Positions 47,431-57,549 of a stretch of 64,000 nucleotides of DNA are shown here, in pieces (positions within the stretch are counted from its first letter, which is position 1; each line of letters begins with the position of its first letter). The translations under genes were made by a program, and so were the position numbers. The stretch is from Rhyzopertha dominica (lineage: Eukaryota > Arthropoda > Insecta > Coleoptera > Bostrichidae): the NCBI GenBank assembly GCA_025024175.1, contig QCXZ01000001.1, forward strand, positions 27,150,942 through 27,214,941, read 5' to 3'. Under the pieces are notes generated by a model. It was not told the DNA's origin and searched no databases. It was given only the letters and a program-made list of their open reading frames with translations.

Positions 47431-47626
47431 TAATTACTAGATCAAACGAACTTACCTGAAGTTCGATCGTAATTATGTGAACGCCTTGCCCGAACAGATA
47501 ACTGTAACTAAGATAAGGTAGTACCGTCTACTGCCGGTAGATCGCACAGGTTTTAAAGTACATAGTATTTAAAAACGCCGCCGCATCACCCTCCCGCCAG
47601 CATCATCACGCCACCTCGCGCTCAAT
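47431..47626 (-). repeat. 3' terminal repeat of the DIRS-like element
   Basis: 47496-47626 is a perfect inverted match of 131 bp to 51856-51986. The outermost 65 bases differ from the other end, as in DIRS elements whose two ends have unequal extensions. This outer part is copied in the internal complementary region. Confidence 0.9.
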
Positions 47627-47701
47627 TTTTAAAGTTATATTACAAAAAAGGGATGCAATTATATGGGGAGGGTTATTTAATCACAGAAACTAAGGGTGGG
47701 A

Positions 47702-47819
47702 GTTATCTGTTCGGGCAAGGCGTTCACATAATTACGATCGAACTTCAGGTAAGTTCGTTTGATCTAGTAATTATGTTTCACGCCTTGCCCTCCAGATAAC
47801 TGTAACTAAGATAAGGTAG
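47702..47819 (-). repeat. Internal complementary region of the DIRS-like element
   Basis: 47702-47773 is the exact complement of the left end 47431-47502 (72 bp). 47774-47819 is the exact complement of the right end 51961-52006 (46 bp). The two parts abut, so the region spells the junction of a circle formed by joining both ends. In DIRS elements this region templates the completion of the ends and circle formation. Its position between recombinase gene and 3' repeat is the standard one. Confidence 0.93.
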
Positions 47820-47938
47820 ATGTTTAAAGTATTTTAATTGCAAAAAGACCTTTTTTGTCACACAAAACAGAACTTTATTCTGACTAAATTCAAAGGAAAT
47901 ACATTCTATAGTATGTGAGATATTTGAGGAACTTGAAT

Positions 47939-48983
47939 TCAGTAACGTTTTTGCAAAAATACTGGTCGATTATAAAACTGAAGGAATGTTCTTGAGTTTT
48001 CTGTCCATCCTGCTGAACGGCATATTATATCCCTAGATAGACCACTTCTAAAAACTGCTGAAGTGGCGGCATGCCGGGTGGAGTGACTTTTAAAAATGTC
48101 CGTGTTAATTCCTGCAGCCTTCAAGGTAGCGACTGTTGGTCTGCTTCGTCGCTGCCTTATACGGTTTTACGTTGCACAAAAAAAGGTTGTCGGTGTCCAA
48201 AGCTCGGATATTTTTTGTTCGTTCCAGGTACTCATGAAGTGTCGAAACTACACATACTCTTTTGTCCGGGGTATAATATGGAATATGCAGACATGGTTGA
48301 ACGTTTGACCATCGAGAAGTTTTGACTCTATCTGTTATGAATATTCTCATGCCTTCTTCAGATTTCTCAATATTTGGTAATTTAATCAGAGCTATAGTTT
48401 GTACCCTATGTCCTGTAATTAAAACTAGAAGAGTGGCCAATTTTGCTGCCAGATCCTGTACAGAACAATAGGAGGATGATAAGTGCTAGATAAAATCAAG
48501 CACTTTATTAGGGTCCCATGTTGTAATATATCTTGATCTTTGAGGACGAATGTTTGCGATTCCTCTTAAAAAACGTTTCACCAGTTCGTCGCTGCCTATG
48601 TTATTAGGTAGTATCAATGAAAGGGCAGAGCGATGGCTGTTGAAGGAGCCGTAGGATACTCTTGAAGTTTCCAGAATGTTTTAAAGGAATGTGATCACTT
48701 CGTATCTATTGGCGTTGTATGGATCCAAAAAATTGTTGGCGCGAAATGACCACCATTTTTTGTATGTTATTTCATACTGCTTAAGAGTTGAAGAGCTGAT
48801 TGAAGACAGCATGGTGTTCAACGCCTCTTCTGGAATTCCTTTTAGTTTTAGTGCTTGTGTGATAAAACTGCTGCTGCCAGGGAACGGATGTGTTTTTCTG
48901 AAAGGAGAAAAAAGTAGATTTATTTTATTTAATACATCCATCAGTGTGAAAGGCGGAAAAGCATAAAAAAGAAAGGTTTCCAA
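47939..48983 (-). pseudogene. DIRS tyrosine recombinase
   Basis: The start has LFYAFPPFTLMDVL, then SSSTLKQYEITYKKWW, the core-binding region. The catalytic domain has TGHRVQT (first Arg), then, after frameshifts, SHSTRHAATSAVFRSG (His-x-x-Arg), SAGW and FLQFYNRPV with the Tyr nucleophile near 47966-47975. Stops at about 48440-48490 and a shift near 48105-48124 split the gene into three pieces. The catalytic residues that can be seen are all present. The linker before the recombinase is short, which suggests a deletion near 48900. The enzyme would integrate a circular DNA copy. Confidence 0.85.
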
Positions 48984-49003
48984 TTTATAGTAAATGCATC
49001 TAC

Positions 49004-49730
49004 TTAAAATGCATGAGTATCTGGTAACCAGGATATGTAATTATTATATTTGTAATTCATACTTGATGCAAAAAGGTCAATCTGAGGCAGCCCGAACGAT
49101 TTTGTAATAGAAACAAAAACCTCATGAGACAGTTCCCATTCTGTCTCGATAGGAAGCATCCTTGAAACCTTATCGGCCTTGTTTTCTTCTGATGGAATGT
49201 AGGATGTTACAATCCACAAAGATCTTTGACACCACTGCCAAATAGATTTGGCAAGATTATTTAACTTGGGATACTGAATGCTTCCCATTCTGTTTATAAG
49301 AGAAATAGCAGTAGTATTATCTACTCTAATTAAGACTGATGCTGATGATAATTCCCTAGCAAAAAACTTTAAGCCTTGAAATACTGCCATCAATTCAAGA
49401 AAATTGATGTGATTTTCTTTCATGTTATTATCCCGCAATCCAGAAACTGTTTTATCACCACACACTGCTCCCCAGCCTGTTAGACTAGCATCAGTATGAA
49501 TCTCAAAGGTAAATTCGGGTTGCTGTAAATTATTAAATGCTGTTAAAATATTGGTTTTCCACCACATCAACTCTTTTTTACAACAATCTGAGATGGACAA
49601 GATACCATTATAGTTTTGGCTACACCTTCCTAAATGTAAATAAATTTCACGCTCAAAATGTTTTACATAAAGCCAACCATATTTAGTGGCAGGGCAAGCA
49701 GATACTAATCTTCCTACTAATGAGCAAAAT
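49004..49730 (-). pseudogene. DIRS RNase H and preceding connection
   Basis: Upstream in the same frame, without a start codon, lie LVGRLVSACPATKYGWLYVK and EIYLHLGRCSQNYNG, typical for DIRS between RT and RNase H. RNase H has FEIHTDASLTGWGAVC, NFLELMAVFQGL, VLIRVDNTTAISLIN and EENKADKVSR, so its acidic residues are present. The C-terminal part has LPQIDLFASS and YISWLPD. A TAA at 49004-49006 and a frameshift just after separate it from the recombinase part. Confidence 0.85.
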
Positions 49731-49739
49731 CCCTTATTA

Positions 49740-50590
49740 TTAATTTCCTTTTGTGTAGTATTAGGTCTATATTACCCAAAATGCTTTTTTGTTGTTCATA
49801 ACACTATACACACTACATATTATCAAAAAGGAATCCTAGATATATTTACATCTTTGCGATGGAAGCAAAGAACTTTTTGAAACGTTTATTATGAATCCTA
49901 GGGAAGATTAACATTCCAGCACATACTGAACATTTTTCAAACAATCTTCCGCCGTCCTACCAAAAATTATGGAATCATCGAGATAAGCTACACATGTGAT
50001 TCCTTTTTTACGCAATGTTAAAATGATGGGTTTTATCAATTTACTAAAGGTAAAAGGAGCTACCGATAGCCCAAAGGGAAGGCAGGTAAACTGATATAAG
50101 ATATTCCCAAACATAAAACGTAAAAACTTCTTGTGTGAAGAATGAATCGGTATCATATAGTAAGGATTTGTAAGGTCAATCGTGGCCATAAAACAATTCG
50201 TCTGAATTAATTTGCATACAGTTCTGGCATCCTCCATTTTAAAATGTGGAGGCGCTATAAAGGAATTTAAAGTTTTTAAATTTAATGTAAACCTTTTTTC
50301 CAGACGATTTCTTTACTAAAAAGAAAGGTGATAGGAATTGTCCCTCCGTTGGGTGACATTTCTCTATTACATCTTGAACTAGCAAATCATGGATATGCTT
50401 ATTAGTATCTGACATATCAGATTCATTGGGTGCTTGGTGCCGGATTACCCTCTGCACTGGTTTTTTATTAAAAGGAATTTTATAACCCTCGATCCATTGT
50501 AAAAGTAACTTGCTATTGGTAAGACATTTCCAATGCGATACGAAGCCTTTAAGTCTGCCAGCAGAAGATTTTAAGCTTACCTGCAAATTT
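49740..50590 (-). pseudogene. DIRS reverse transcriptase
   Basis: The N-terminal part has LLQWIEGYKIPF, LVQDVIEKCHP and FLSPFFLVKKSSGKK, then a one-base shift in a run of A near 50295. The palm has FMATIDLTNPYYMIPI (motif A), FTCLPFGLSVAPFTFSK and CVAYLDDSIIFG (catalytic YLDD, about 49960-49995). After a TAA at 49908 the thumb continues as SLGFIIN and LLPSQRCKY, with further stops. The gene is recognisable over its full length but cannot make an enzyme. Confidence 0.87.
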
Positions 50591-51748
50591 TTTTGTTCCT
50601 GTAGTTGTAAGTTTTGCGTGGTGGAGGATGAGGGTTCGGCCCTTGGCGCCTCGGCTCCCTCCTTTGTCGGGCTGCGCCTCCCAAGTTTAAAGTTTTCGGT
50701 GAGCTTTTTGGCTTGGTTGAGTAGAATCTGCTGGTCAGCTGTCTGGATGTTTCCGGTTTGGAAATCCTTGATGCTATGCGAGGAGCCCGAATTTCTTTAG
50801 AGCTTTTCTCTAGTGCTTTTGCTGCTTTAATATTTTCACCCAGTTCGTCACCAAAAAGGAGGCGGGTGGGCGGTGTTTTTTCTGCAAGATCTTTAACAAT
50901 TTTGTTAAGATTTTTGAACAATGAAAGAACGACGCGCTTGTGACAGTCGAAAAAAGAGGTCAGTTAATATCTGACCTGCATTGCCTAAAGGAACTACCAC
51001 TTTCTCTATCCAATTGCTATCTGCGCCACCTTCTGATAAGAGGGAACTTAACGCTGATCCAAGCGCACACAACCCAATTCCGAGTTGATTTTGATACTCT
51101 TCTTGGTATCAATCTTTTTTGAATGAAATAGCTGACAGTGCAGATGATAGTTCTGGGTTAATGAGTGGTGCAGATAAATTAGTGCAATTTTGAGGTGGAC
51201 TGTAAGATGCAAGTAAATTCTTCTTAACCTCTGACTCGAGGCCATTTGTAATAAATATGATTCCACCTGGAGGACAACGCGAGAAGAAGCTCTGCGGTTA
51301 AATTTGGTGCCCCTCCTGGAACTGTACCAAGGGACAGCAAAATGTCCTCTTCTAAATCAGCGTCATCAATAATTAACGTTTCTAATTGATCGGAAGGTTG
51401 TTCAGGAGTCAAACCTCGCGGGCTTTGATCTTCCGTAGGTGACCTGGGGCAAGATGGCGTCGTACATCTAGGTGTACGATCTGGAGTCAGGCGTCTCGTA
51501 CTTCGGTCATCCCTGAGCCTACTCGGTCCCTCTGAATTACTGTCAGATCGAGACCTAGATCTAGACCTCGACCTAGAGCTGGATCGACTGCGCTTAGCAT
51601 GACGATAGCGTGAAAGTCTTTTTTCTAACCTGTTTAAACGTTTTAGTAACGTTTTATTAATGGACTTCGCCTCTTCGGAAGAATCGGAATCAGATTCGCG
51701 AGAGGTAGCTTTACGCTTTCTATTCTTCATTACTAAGAAGGAAAACAC
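50577..51748 (-). pseudogene. DIRS Gag-like protein with SR-rich segment
   Basis: It starts near MKNRKRKATSRESDSDSSEE, followed by a coiled LLKRLNRLEKRLSRY and a run of alternating Ser and Arg. The block DLEEDILLSLG and LALSSRWNHI matches the conserved part of DIRS Gag. The reading then shifts frame (about 51224-51266) and continues to KNLNKIVKDLAEKTPPTRLLFGDELG and RISKPETSRQL up to a basic tail before the reverse transcriptase. The SR run could be mistaken for a splicing factor; the position and downstream blocks show it is Gag. Confidence 0.75.
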
Positions 51749-51855
51749 TGAAAAATCAAGGTGTTTAAAAGCTTTGTACTTACTGGAATTCCAAGGTCAA
51801 GAGAATCAAGCAACTACGCGACGGCACTTGCGATCGCTACCGTACAGGAAACAGA

Positions 51856-52006
51856 ATTGAGCGCGAGGTGGCGTGATGATGCTGGCGGGAGGGTGATGCG
51901 GCGGCGTTTTTAAATACTATGTACTTTAAAACCTGTGCGATCTACCGGCAGTAGACGGTACTACCTTATCTTAGTTACAGTTATCTGGAGGGCAAGGCGT
52001 GAAACA
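51856..52006 (-). repeat. 5' terminal repeat of the DIRS-like element
   Basis: The inner 131 bp (51856-51986) are identical, inverted, to 47496-47626. The outermost bases 'ggagggcaaggcgtgaaaca' correspond to the second part of the internal complementary region. Confidence 0.9.
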
Positions 52007-52294
52007 ATTTTTATTCACATTGTGACGACAAAAATCGGACCAGGAGTAGCGTATATGGACGATATATTAATGCTGAGTAAGACTGTCGCCGAAGGACTTG
52101 AGAAGTTGCGGAGAGTGTTTACGGTAATACGCGAACTAGGCCTGACGTTAAAATTCGAGAAATGTACATTTTTGTACACGAACGTGGACTATCTTGGACT
52201 GGAAATGGACGAATCGGGCGTGCTTCCGGGAAAAGAAAATACTAATGCGGCAGTTAATTTCGAAAGGCCAACGAATATGCACGAAGTAAGATAA
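52007..52294 (+). pseudogene. Gypsy reverse transcriptase, second part
   Basis: Directly after the DIRS element the gypsy frame resumes with VTTKIGPGVAYMDDILMLSK, carrying the catalytic YMDD box (about 52052-52063). Next come LRRVFTVIRELGLTLKFEKC, DYLGLEMDESG and the thumb. A TAA at 52292-52294 stops it within the conserved 'FLGLCGFFRRFV' block, which follows in frame. Confidence 0.87.
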
Positions 52295-52853
52295 TTCTTA
52301 GGACTTTGCGGGTTTTTTAGACGATTTGTGCCGAAATTCTCCATAATAAGCGCTCCGCTTACCGAGCTGACGAAGAAAGATTGTGAGTTCGCGTGGCGCG
52401 AAGAACAAGAGGAGGCGTTTCGTATGTTAAAGAAAAACTCAGCGAGCAACCTGTACTTACTCTTATGATCCGAGAGCCGACCTGGAAGTACACACTGACG
52501 CATGCAAGTGGGGAATAGCAGGCGCTCTACTACAGAAAGCACCAGACGGTCGATTGAAGGCGTTAAGCTATTTTAGCAGGAAGATTACTGATTTAGAAGC
52601 AAAATTCTACAGCTATGAGTTATAGGCACTTGCTGTATTGGCATCGTTAAAAAGGTTCAGAATTTGTCTGATAGAAAGACATTTCTCTGTAGTCACAGAC
52701 TGCAATTCACTAAAGACTTTGATGACCAAGAAGGACGTAACTCCGAGGATTGGAAGGTGGATCCTGAAATTGCAGGAATATGACTTCTCCATCACCCATA
52801 AAAACAGAGATCAGATAAAACACGTCGACGCCATGAGACAGACATCCAACTGA
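52295..52853 (+). pseudogene. Gypsy RNase H
   Basis: FLGLCGFFRRFVPKFSIISA and LTELTKKDCEFAW lead in. After a frameshift near 52440-52470 the frame gives VHTDACKWGIAGALLQ and ALSYFSRKITDLEAKF, then a TAG at 52623. Next come ALAVLASLKRFR, VVTDCNSLKTL and RIGRWILKLQEYDF with HKNRDQIKHVDAMR. The acidic residues of the active site are still visible (TDA, a Glu just before the TAG, TDC). The stops and the shift make it inactive. Confidence 0.82.
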
Positions 52854-53109
52854 GCCACAGGGAGACGTAGAAGAAGCAGACCTGAAGGTATATACGTTAA
52901 GGATTGACGAAAATGATTGGTTGCTGACGATGCAACTACAGTAAGAGAAACTACAGCAGATTGTCAAAATTTTGGAAGGAAAATCAAAAGATGGGTAAGA
53001 ATAGCAGCTATATGCAGAATATAAGATGGAAAATCACAGATTGTTTAAAAAGACAAGCAACGGACTGAAGTGGGTGGTCCCGAAAGGAATAATATGGAGG
53101 ATTGTTTAA

Positions 53110-54156
53110 GCGACTCACGACGGGATGGGCCATTATGGAGTAGAGAAGACGACGAAACAATTACGGAGATATTATTGGTTTCCTAAGATGCACAAGAAGG
53201 TGAAAAATTACATTGCGAGTTGTGTGCGCTGTGCATACCACAAAACTACTAAAGGAAAGCCGGGAGGTGAGCTTCACCCCATAGAACGAGTACCAGTACC
53301 GTTCCATACGGTCAACATAGATCACTTGGGACCCTTCGTCACGAGTTCAAGCCGGCAAAATTATGTTCTCCTATATCAAGACAACTTTACAGAATACACA
53401 ATCTTCAAAGCCGTCACAATTACAAAGACCAAACCAGTACTCAAATGTTTGGCGGAAATATTTGGCTATTTTGGGACGCCAACAAGGATANTCTCAGACA
53501 GAGGTACCGCTTTTACATCTAAGGAATTTGAAGACTTTTGTAAGATACTACACAATACTACACATTAAAAATGCAACAGCTACCCCCAGAGCAAAGGGGC
53601 AAGCTGAGAGGCAGAACCAAACGTCATTGCACGCTTTAACCACGACGTATGAAAAAGAGAACGGGAAAGATTGGAGTAGGCACTTGGGCGGCATCCAGTT
53701 TGCGGTGAATGACATGATGAATGCTACAACTGGAAGGACTCCGCATGAACCTCTGTTTGCATATCACCCCAGAAACATTCTACAGAATCAGTTTATCTTA
53801 GCTTTCCATGAACCGCAACATTGGGGAAAAGATGAGTTACGAAAAGGGCGTGAGACGGCGGTACGAAAAATCGAAGAACAACAGGGGAAGGATAATGAAA
53901 GATTGGACAAGAAACACAAGAAGCCTACAAGATACTAAGAAAGAGACCTAGTTATGGTACGACAAGAACACGCAGCTACCCGTGAATCGCACAAGCTACT
54001 GCCGCGTTAAAAGGGGCTACACATGGTGACAAAAGTACTTGAAAATGATCGGTACCTACTGAGCGATATACCAGGAACAGAGCGTACGGGAAGGGCATAC
54101 CATTCAGTATTCTCAACTGACAGGATGAAGCCTTGGTGTAAGCTAACTGAAGAAGA
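53110..54156 (+). pseudogene. Gypsy integrase
   Basis: The HHCC finger is in THDGMGHYGVEKT and NYIASCVRCAYHK. The core has VNIDHLGPF (first Asp), SDRGTAFTS (second Asp, one N just before) and, after a frameshift near 53560, PRAKGQAERQNQT (Glu). The C-terminal part reaches TRYERDLVM-like and MVTKVLENDRYLLSDIPGT with VFSTDRMKPWC, the GPY/F-type module. Stops near 53936 and 54008 break it. Confidence 0.82.
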
Positions 54157-54159
54157 CTC

Positions 54160-54413
54160 TGTTAACAAAAACCAGCTGACTTTAGTGTAGCGAATGCGCG
54201 TGCGCCAACGCCGATGCTTGAGACGAACAGTGGACGAGAGATGGACAGTAGAAGATTATCCGCGACAAAAAAGTTTGACGTAAACGCGTGACGGGCAAAA
54301 AACTGGTTCGGTTACGATCAAGACGAAAATTGTATTTTTATCTTTTCAATATTTTGCGTTTAACTATTCTAATGTACTTATTAGCTACCAAATAAATGAC
54401 TCTTCACGTAACA
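54160..54413 (+). repeat. 3' LTR of the gypsy element
   Basis: About 254 bp, starting TGTTAACAAAAACCAG and ending TTCACGTAACA. It differs from the 5' LTR at about 20-25 positions including small indels, and is followed by GACA. Confidence 0.88.
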
Positions 54414-54417
54414 GACA

Positions 54418-54610
54418 TATCAAAGGTGCGTTTCTTTCTCCAAAAAGTAGCAATGCGTTGTTGGCCCAAAATAAACTCATCATAATAATCTTACTTCTTA
54501 ACAAAATTTTGTTTGAAGACTTTCTCCAGTTGCTATGACATCGGCAACAGGATGGAAGTCTCAAATCTTCAAAATAGCAACGGTATCATAAGATTTTGAT
54601 AAATAGTAGA
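54418..54610 (+). repeat. Right half of the repeat copy split by the gypsy element
   Basis: Contains 'caacaggatggaagt' and 'ctcaaatcttcaaaatagc', which match 44425-44460 in the intact neighbour copy. This shows that the gypsy element inserted into the second of two adjacent repeat copies. Confidence 0.55.
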
Positions 54611-55970
54611 CGTTTTCTCTTTTATATTTTGTCGTCAATTATTTTTTTTAGTGCACAACTATATGAATTTGACACGGGACCAAATTAATAATTTGGCATT
54701 AATTTTTTTTTTTAAGTTTAAGATTATCGAGATGTCGCGCTAAGTTTTAATTTTCACGTCGCAGCAATTCAATCGAAAGTTAAATAAGTATTCACTTTTC
54801 GTGTCGCTTTTACCGAGCCTCTCCACCCCTGAGTTTTTCCCAGGTGGGTTGAAAGAAACCCGTGTTAATGGTTTATTACTTTTTCTAAAAGTGCTAGGGT
54901 CACCACTTGGAAAGGCGAAGTTGTGATCGCACTGAATGGTTGATCGACCTATAGTTACGTTTGCAGACCGGCGTACAATGTTTGGTAGACTGTTTCTTAT
55001 TTAACGACCTAAATAAAACTTCGGCAACTCACATCAGTGAGACACTTACGCATAAATTATGCAAAAATTACAAGAATTATTTTTCTTTACTTTGAAATTG
55101 TACAAAAAAAGATTTTTGCAATGGATGTGAAAAACGGAAACAAGATTTAGGACTTGTCAGTCAACAAAAAGCTGCTGAAAGGAAATCTACCCAGTCACAT
55201 AGGTATTTAAATTAAGAAAACCACAGTTGGTGACTGGTAGCCTCCAATACAGTCTTAATATGGCCCCAAGTGACTGTTCATCCTTAAGGATCTTTTTGAA
55301 GTATCGAGTTGAGGAGAGACAAAATTTTAGGGGAGCCACGTCCACACGCTGCTTTCGCCCAAGTTTCTACCGGCAAATTCAGCGACTGACACACACGGCG
55401 AGTCGTTTTTCATTTATAAGCTGTTCCTGAAAATATCGGTGTAACGAATCGGTTTGGACGTTTCTGTAATTGCGAATTCGTGAGGGCTTCCTTACGAATC
55501 GTTCTGGTCGTAACCGCCGACAGCAGCACTTAATTTCGGTTTTGTATAAGAAATGGTCATTGTCCCGAATGACTTATGCGACGGATATGTTGCGAATTAG
55601 GACGCGATCGCTTCATTGGGCTATTGACAAAGTCGTTGCGGGGATCACGAGAGCTCATCACGGGTCGTGCCTTTTGAATTTATTATTCGTTTATGGAGCT
55701 GGATATGGTGGCATGTCTACCAGCAATCTGTGCTGATAGTTGTAGGAAAGGAAACATTTGAATCTTGTAGGTTTCAGGATATACGGAGCCAACTCAAAAT
55801 AATTTGTGTCACAACAAACGATTAAAATGTCTTTCAAGGTGAACAAAAAGAAGTAACAAATCTCCGCGTTTATTGCAGTAATCTCTAACTCGGCGAGTTA
55901 GCAAAGCTGGGCCAAATACAAAATGTACTTAAGTAAATAAAAACGATGTAAATAAATGAAATAATATAGG
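54611..55970. other. No gene recognised
   Basis: AT-rich at first, then a less AT-rich patch at 55220-55740 whose frames show no known domain. Confidence 0.4.
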
Positions 55971-55972
55971 TT

Positions 55973-56640
55973 TTATATGCCAAGACGCATGGAAGGAAGA
56001 GGACTGTTAAGCGTGGAACTGATGCACGAAAGAGTCCAAGTTTTAGACAGTGCAGATTTTCTGCTAAAATTAGTTGCAGCTTTTAAAAAAGAAAACAAGG
56101 AAGCATTTTTGTTTAGGGCAGTGGATGCCACAGGGTTGCACCAGTTACGCTCCGACAGAATTGCGTCTCTAGTCCCTCCGCTAACGGATGTTGTCTGTGC
56201 GGGTACCATTGCGAAAGCATATGAACAAGAGTCTGCACTCTGTCGTTTTCATCGAGCACTTACACAGAGTCAAAAGTGCACGTTCGCATTTTTGCGCTCC
56301 GCGGGGCTGAAGTCCGAAACGGAGGGATTCGTGGTGGCATGTTAGGATGGGGTTGTTGATATGCTTGTTTACAAGTGCGCGATTTTGGGACAGGATATTC
56401 CCACTGCACGCCGACCTTGTAAGTCTCACCTCAAGACCCTAACTCATCTGCTGGTCGGCTTGCCTATCGTACGCATCTACTCTACTCTATATCAACCTCC
56501 AGTATGCAGCCTTACGAGAAAGAAATTGAGACAATCGTGGAGAACCACCGTCGTCGCATTTACTGGGATTATGCTTTTCCGGCAACAAGAAAACTCAAAG
56601 CTACTGTATTCTTCCTGTACATTTAATAATATAATAATCA
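55973..56640 (+). pseudogene. R2-like non-LTR retrotransposon fragment (C-terminal part)
   Basis: The frame has GRGLLSVELMHERVQVL, AVDATGLHQLRSDRIASLV and CRFHRALTQSQKCTFAFLRS, then a TAG at 56343. The same frame goes on with DGVVDMLVYKCAILGQDIP and KTLTHLL, the eroded zinc-binding motif that precedes a restriction-like endonuclease. YWDYAFPATRKLKA follows in another frame. I recognise these blocks from R2-type insect elements, but the subfamily is uncertain. The reverse transcriptase core is missing upstream and the endonuclease downstream. Confidence 0.6.
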
Positions 56641-56928
56641 ACAAAACTCGTATATTCTAATCTCCTCAATATTCTTTACAATATTATAATCTATGAAACG
56701 AGCATATGACCTCAACCCGTAACTATACGCGAGTTTGAACTAACTAACAATGAATGCGTGACCAAAACCATCTTCTAATCTAATTTTCAACACTTACTAA
56801 CTGACTTTATCAACATTAATTTACACATCGCGAGCTGAACTAGAAATTACAAATCTTCCGATGTCTAAGAGGATGGAACAAGACTTAAGATTCTTGACTT
56901 TTAAAAACATACGTGTTTGGTGGTTCTG

Positions 56929-57440
56929 AACTGAAACCTGATTGGTCAAAACTACCCCCACTTGCTTTTCTCGATGCGCAGTACTGGTCGTATTCGCGTT
57001 AATAATTGTCCAGTCATCGGATCATCAAATTCTAAATTAAACCTTAACAACGCTGAACAACTATAACCAGGCCTATCTAACTCATGGATATCCCGAATTT
57101 GAAGTTAAGATACCACGCGATATGGCAACGACTTTGACTACTATAATAATATTCTTCATTCCAATATGCAACATGTAAAGGACGCTTCATGAAAACTTCA
57201 CACGCTTGCTAAATCGTAACTAAATCAGGATTTAATATCCTGAGGAGATGGCGCAATCGAATCTTTCATTTCTAACTATTGCCTCACTGTTACCTTCGTA
57301 ATTTTTAGATCGTGTATCCCAATCACAAAAGAGCCACAATGATACTGCAACGGCTGTATCCTTCAAGGAACAGGACCAACTTTCTCAATCTGGTTGCAAT
57401 AAAATATCCCGATCGAACTACAAGACCGAGCCTTTTACAA
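56929..57440 (+). repeat. Dispersed repeat of unknown family, copy B
   Basis: Partner of the copy at 988-1500: same order of 'ctgaactgaaacctgatt', 'actacccccacttgct', 'gttgcaataaa' and 'cgatcgaactaca' blocks. It follows the R2-like fragment by about 290 bases, so it could be part of the same old insertion, although the first copy has no such neighbour. Confidence 0.55.
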
Positions 57441-57549
57441 CAGACAGATTGTAAGAGAACATTCTTCAGTAATGTCTTAAAAACAGTTTTGTTTCTCTAC
57501 ATTTCCCAATTGCCATTAGTTGCATTGACACTGTATAAAATGGATTAAC

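Larger units (their letters stand above)
47431..52006 (-). mobile_element. DIRS-like tyrosine-recombinase retrotransposon
   Basis: A 4,576-bp element on the minus strand. In element order it has an inverted terminal repeat, Gag with an SR-rich region, reverse transcriptase, RNase H, tyrosine recombinase, an internal complementary region and the second terminal repeat. The ends are fixed exactly by the internal region, which is the complement of the last 72 and first 46 bases joined. There is no target duplication, in keeping with recombinase-mediated integration. It sits inside the reverse transcriptase of the gypsy element. All genes carry stops or frameshifts. Confidence 0.92.
44928..54413 (+). 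mobile_element. Ty3/gypsy LTR retrotransposon, degenerate and interrupted
   Basis: The element starts TGTCAACAAAAACC and ends CGTAACA, and is flanked by the 4-bp duplication GACA (44924-44927 and 54414-54417). Its LTRs differ at roughly one base in ten, so it is clearly older than the BEL element. The inner part has a Gag fragment, then about 780 bp of unrelated sequence in place of the end of Gag and the protease, then reverse transcriptase. The latter is split by a DIRS-like element (47431-52006), followed by the rest of reverse transcriptase, RNase H and integrase. All coding parts carry stops or frameshifts. Confidence 0.9.

Noticed and set aside
48071..48325. Plus-strand frames of 70-96 codons within the DIRS element
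   Set aside because: They are antisense to the recombinase, whose conserved residues are clear on the minus strand.
51224..51748. SR-rich protein resembling a splicing factor
   Set aside because: It sits at the Gag position of the DIRS-like element and continues into conserved DIRS Gag blocks; no RNA-recognition motif is present.
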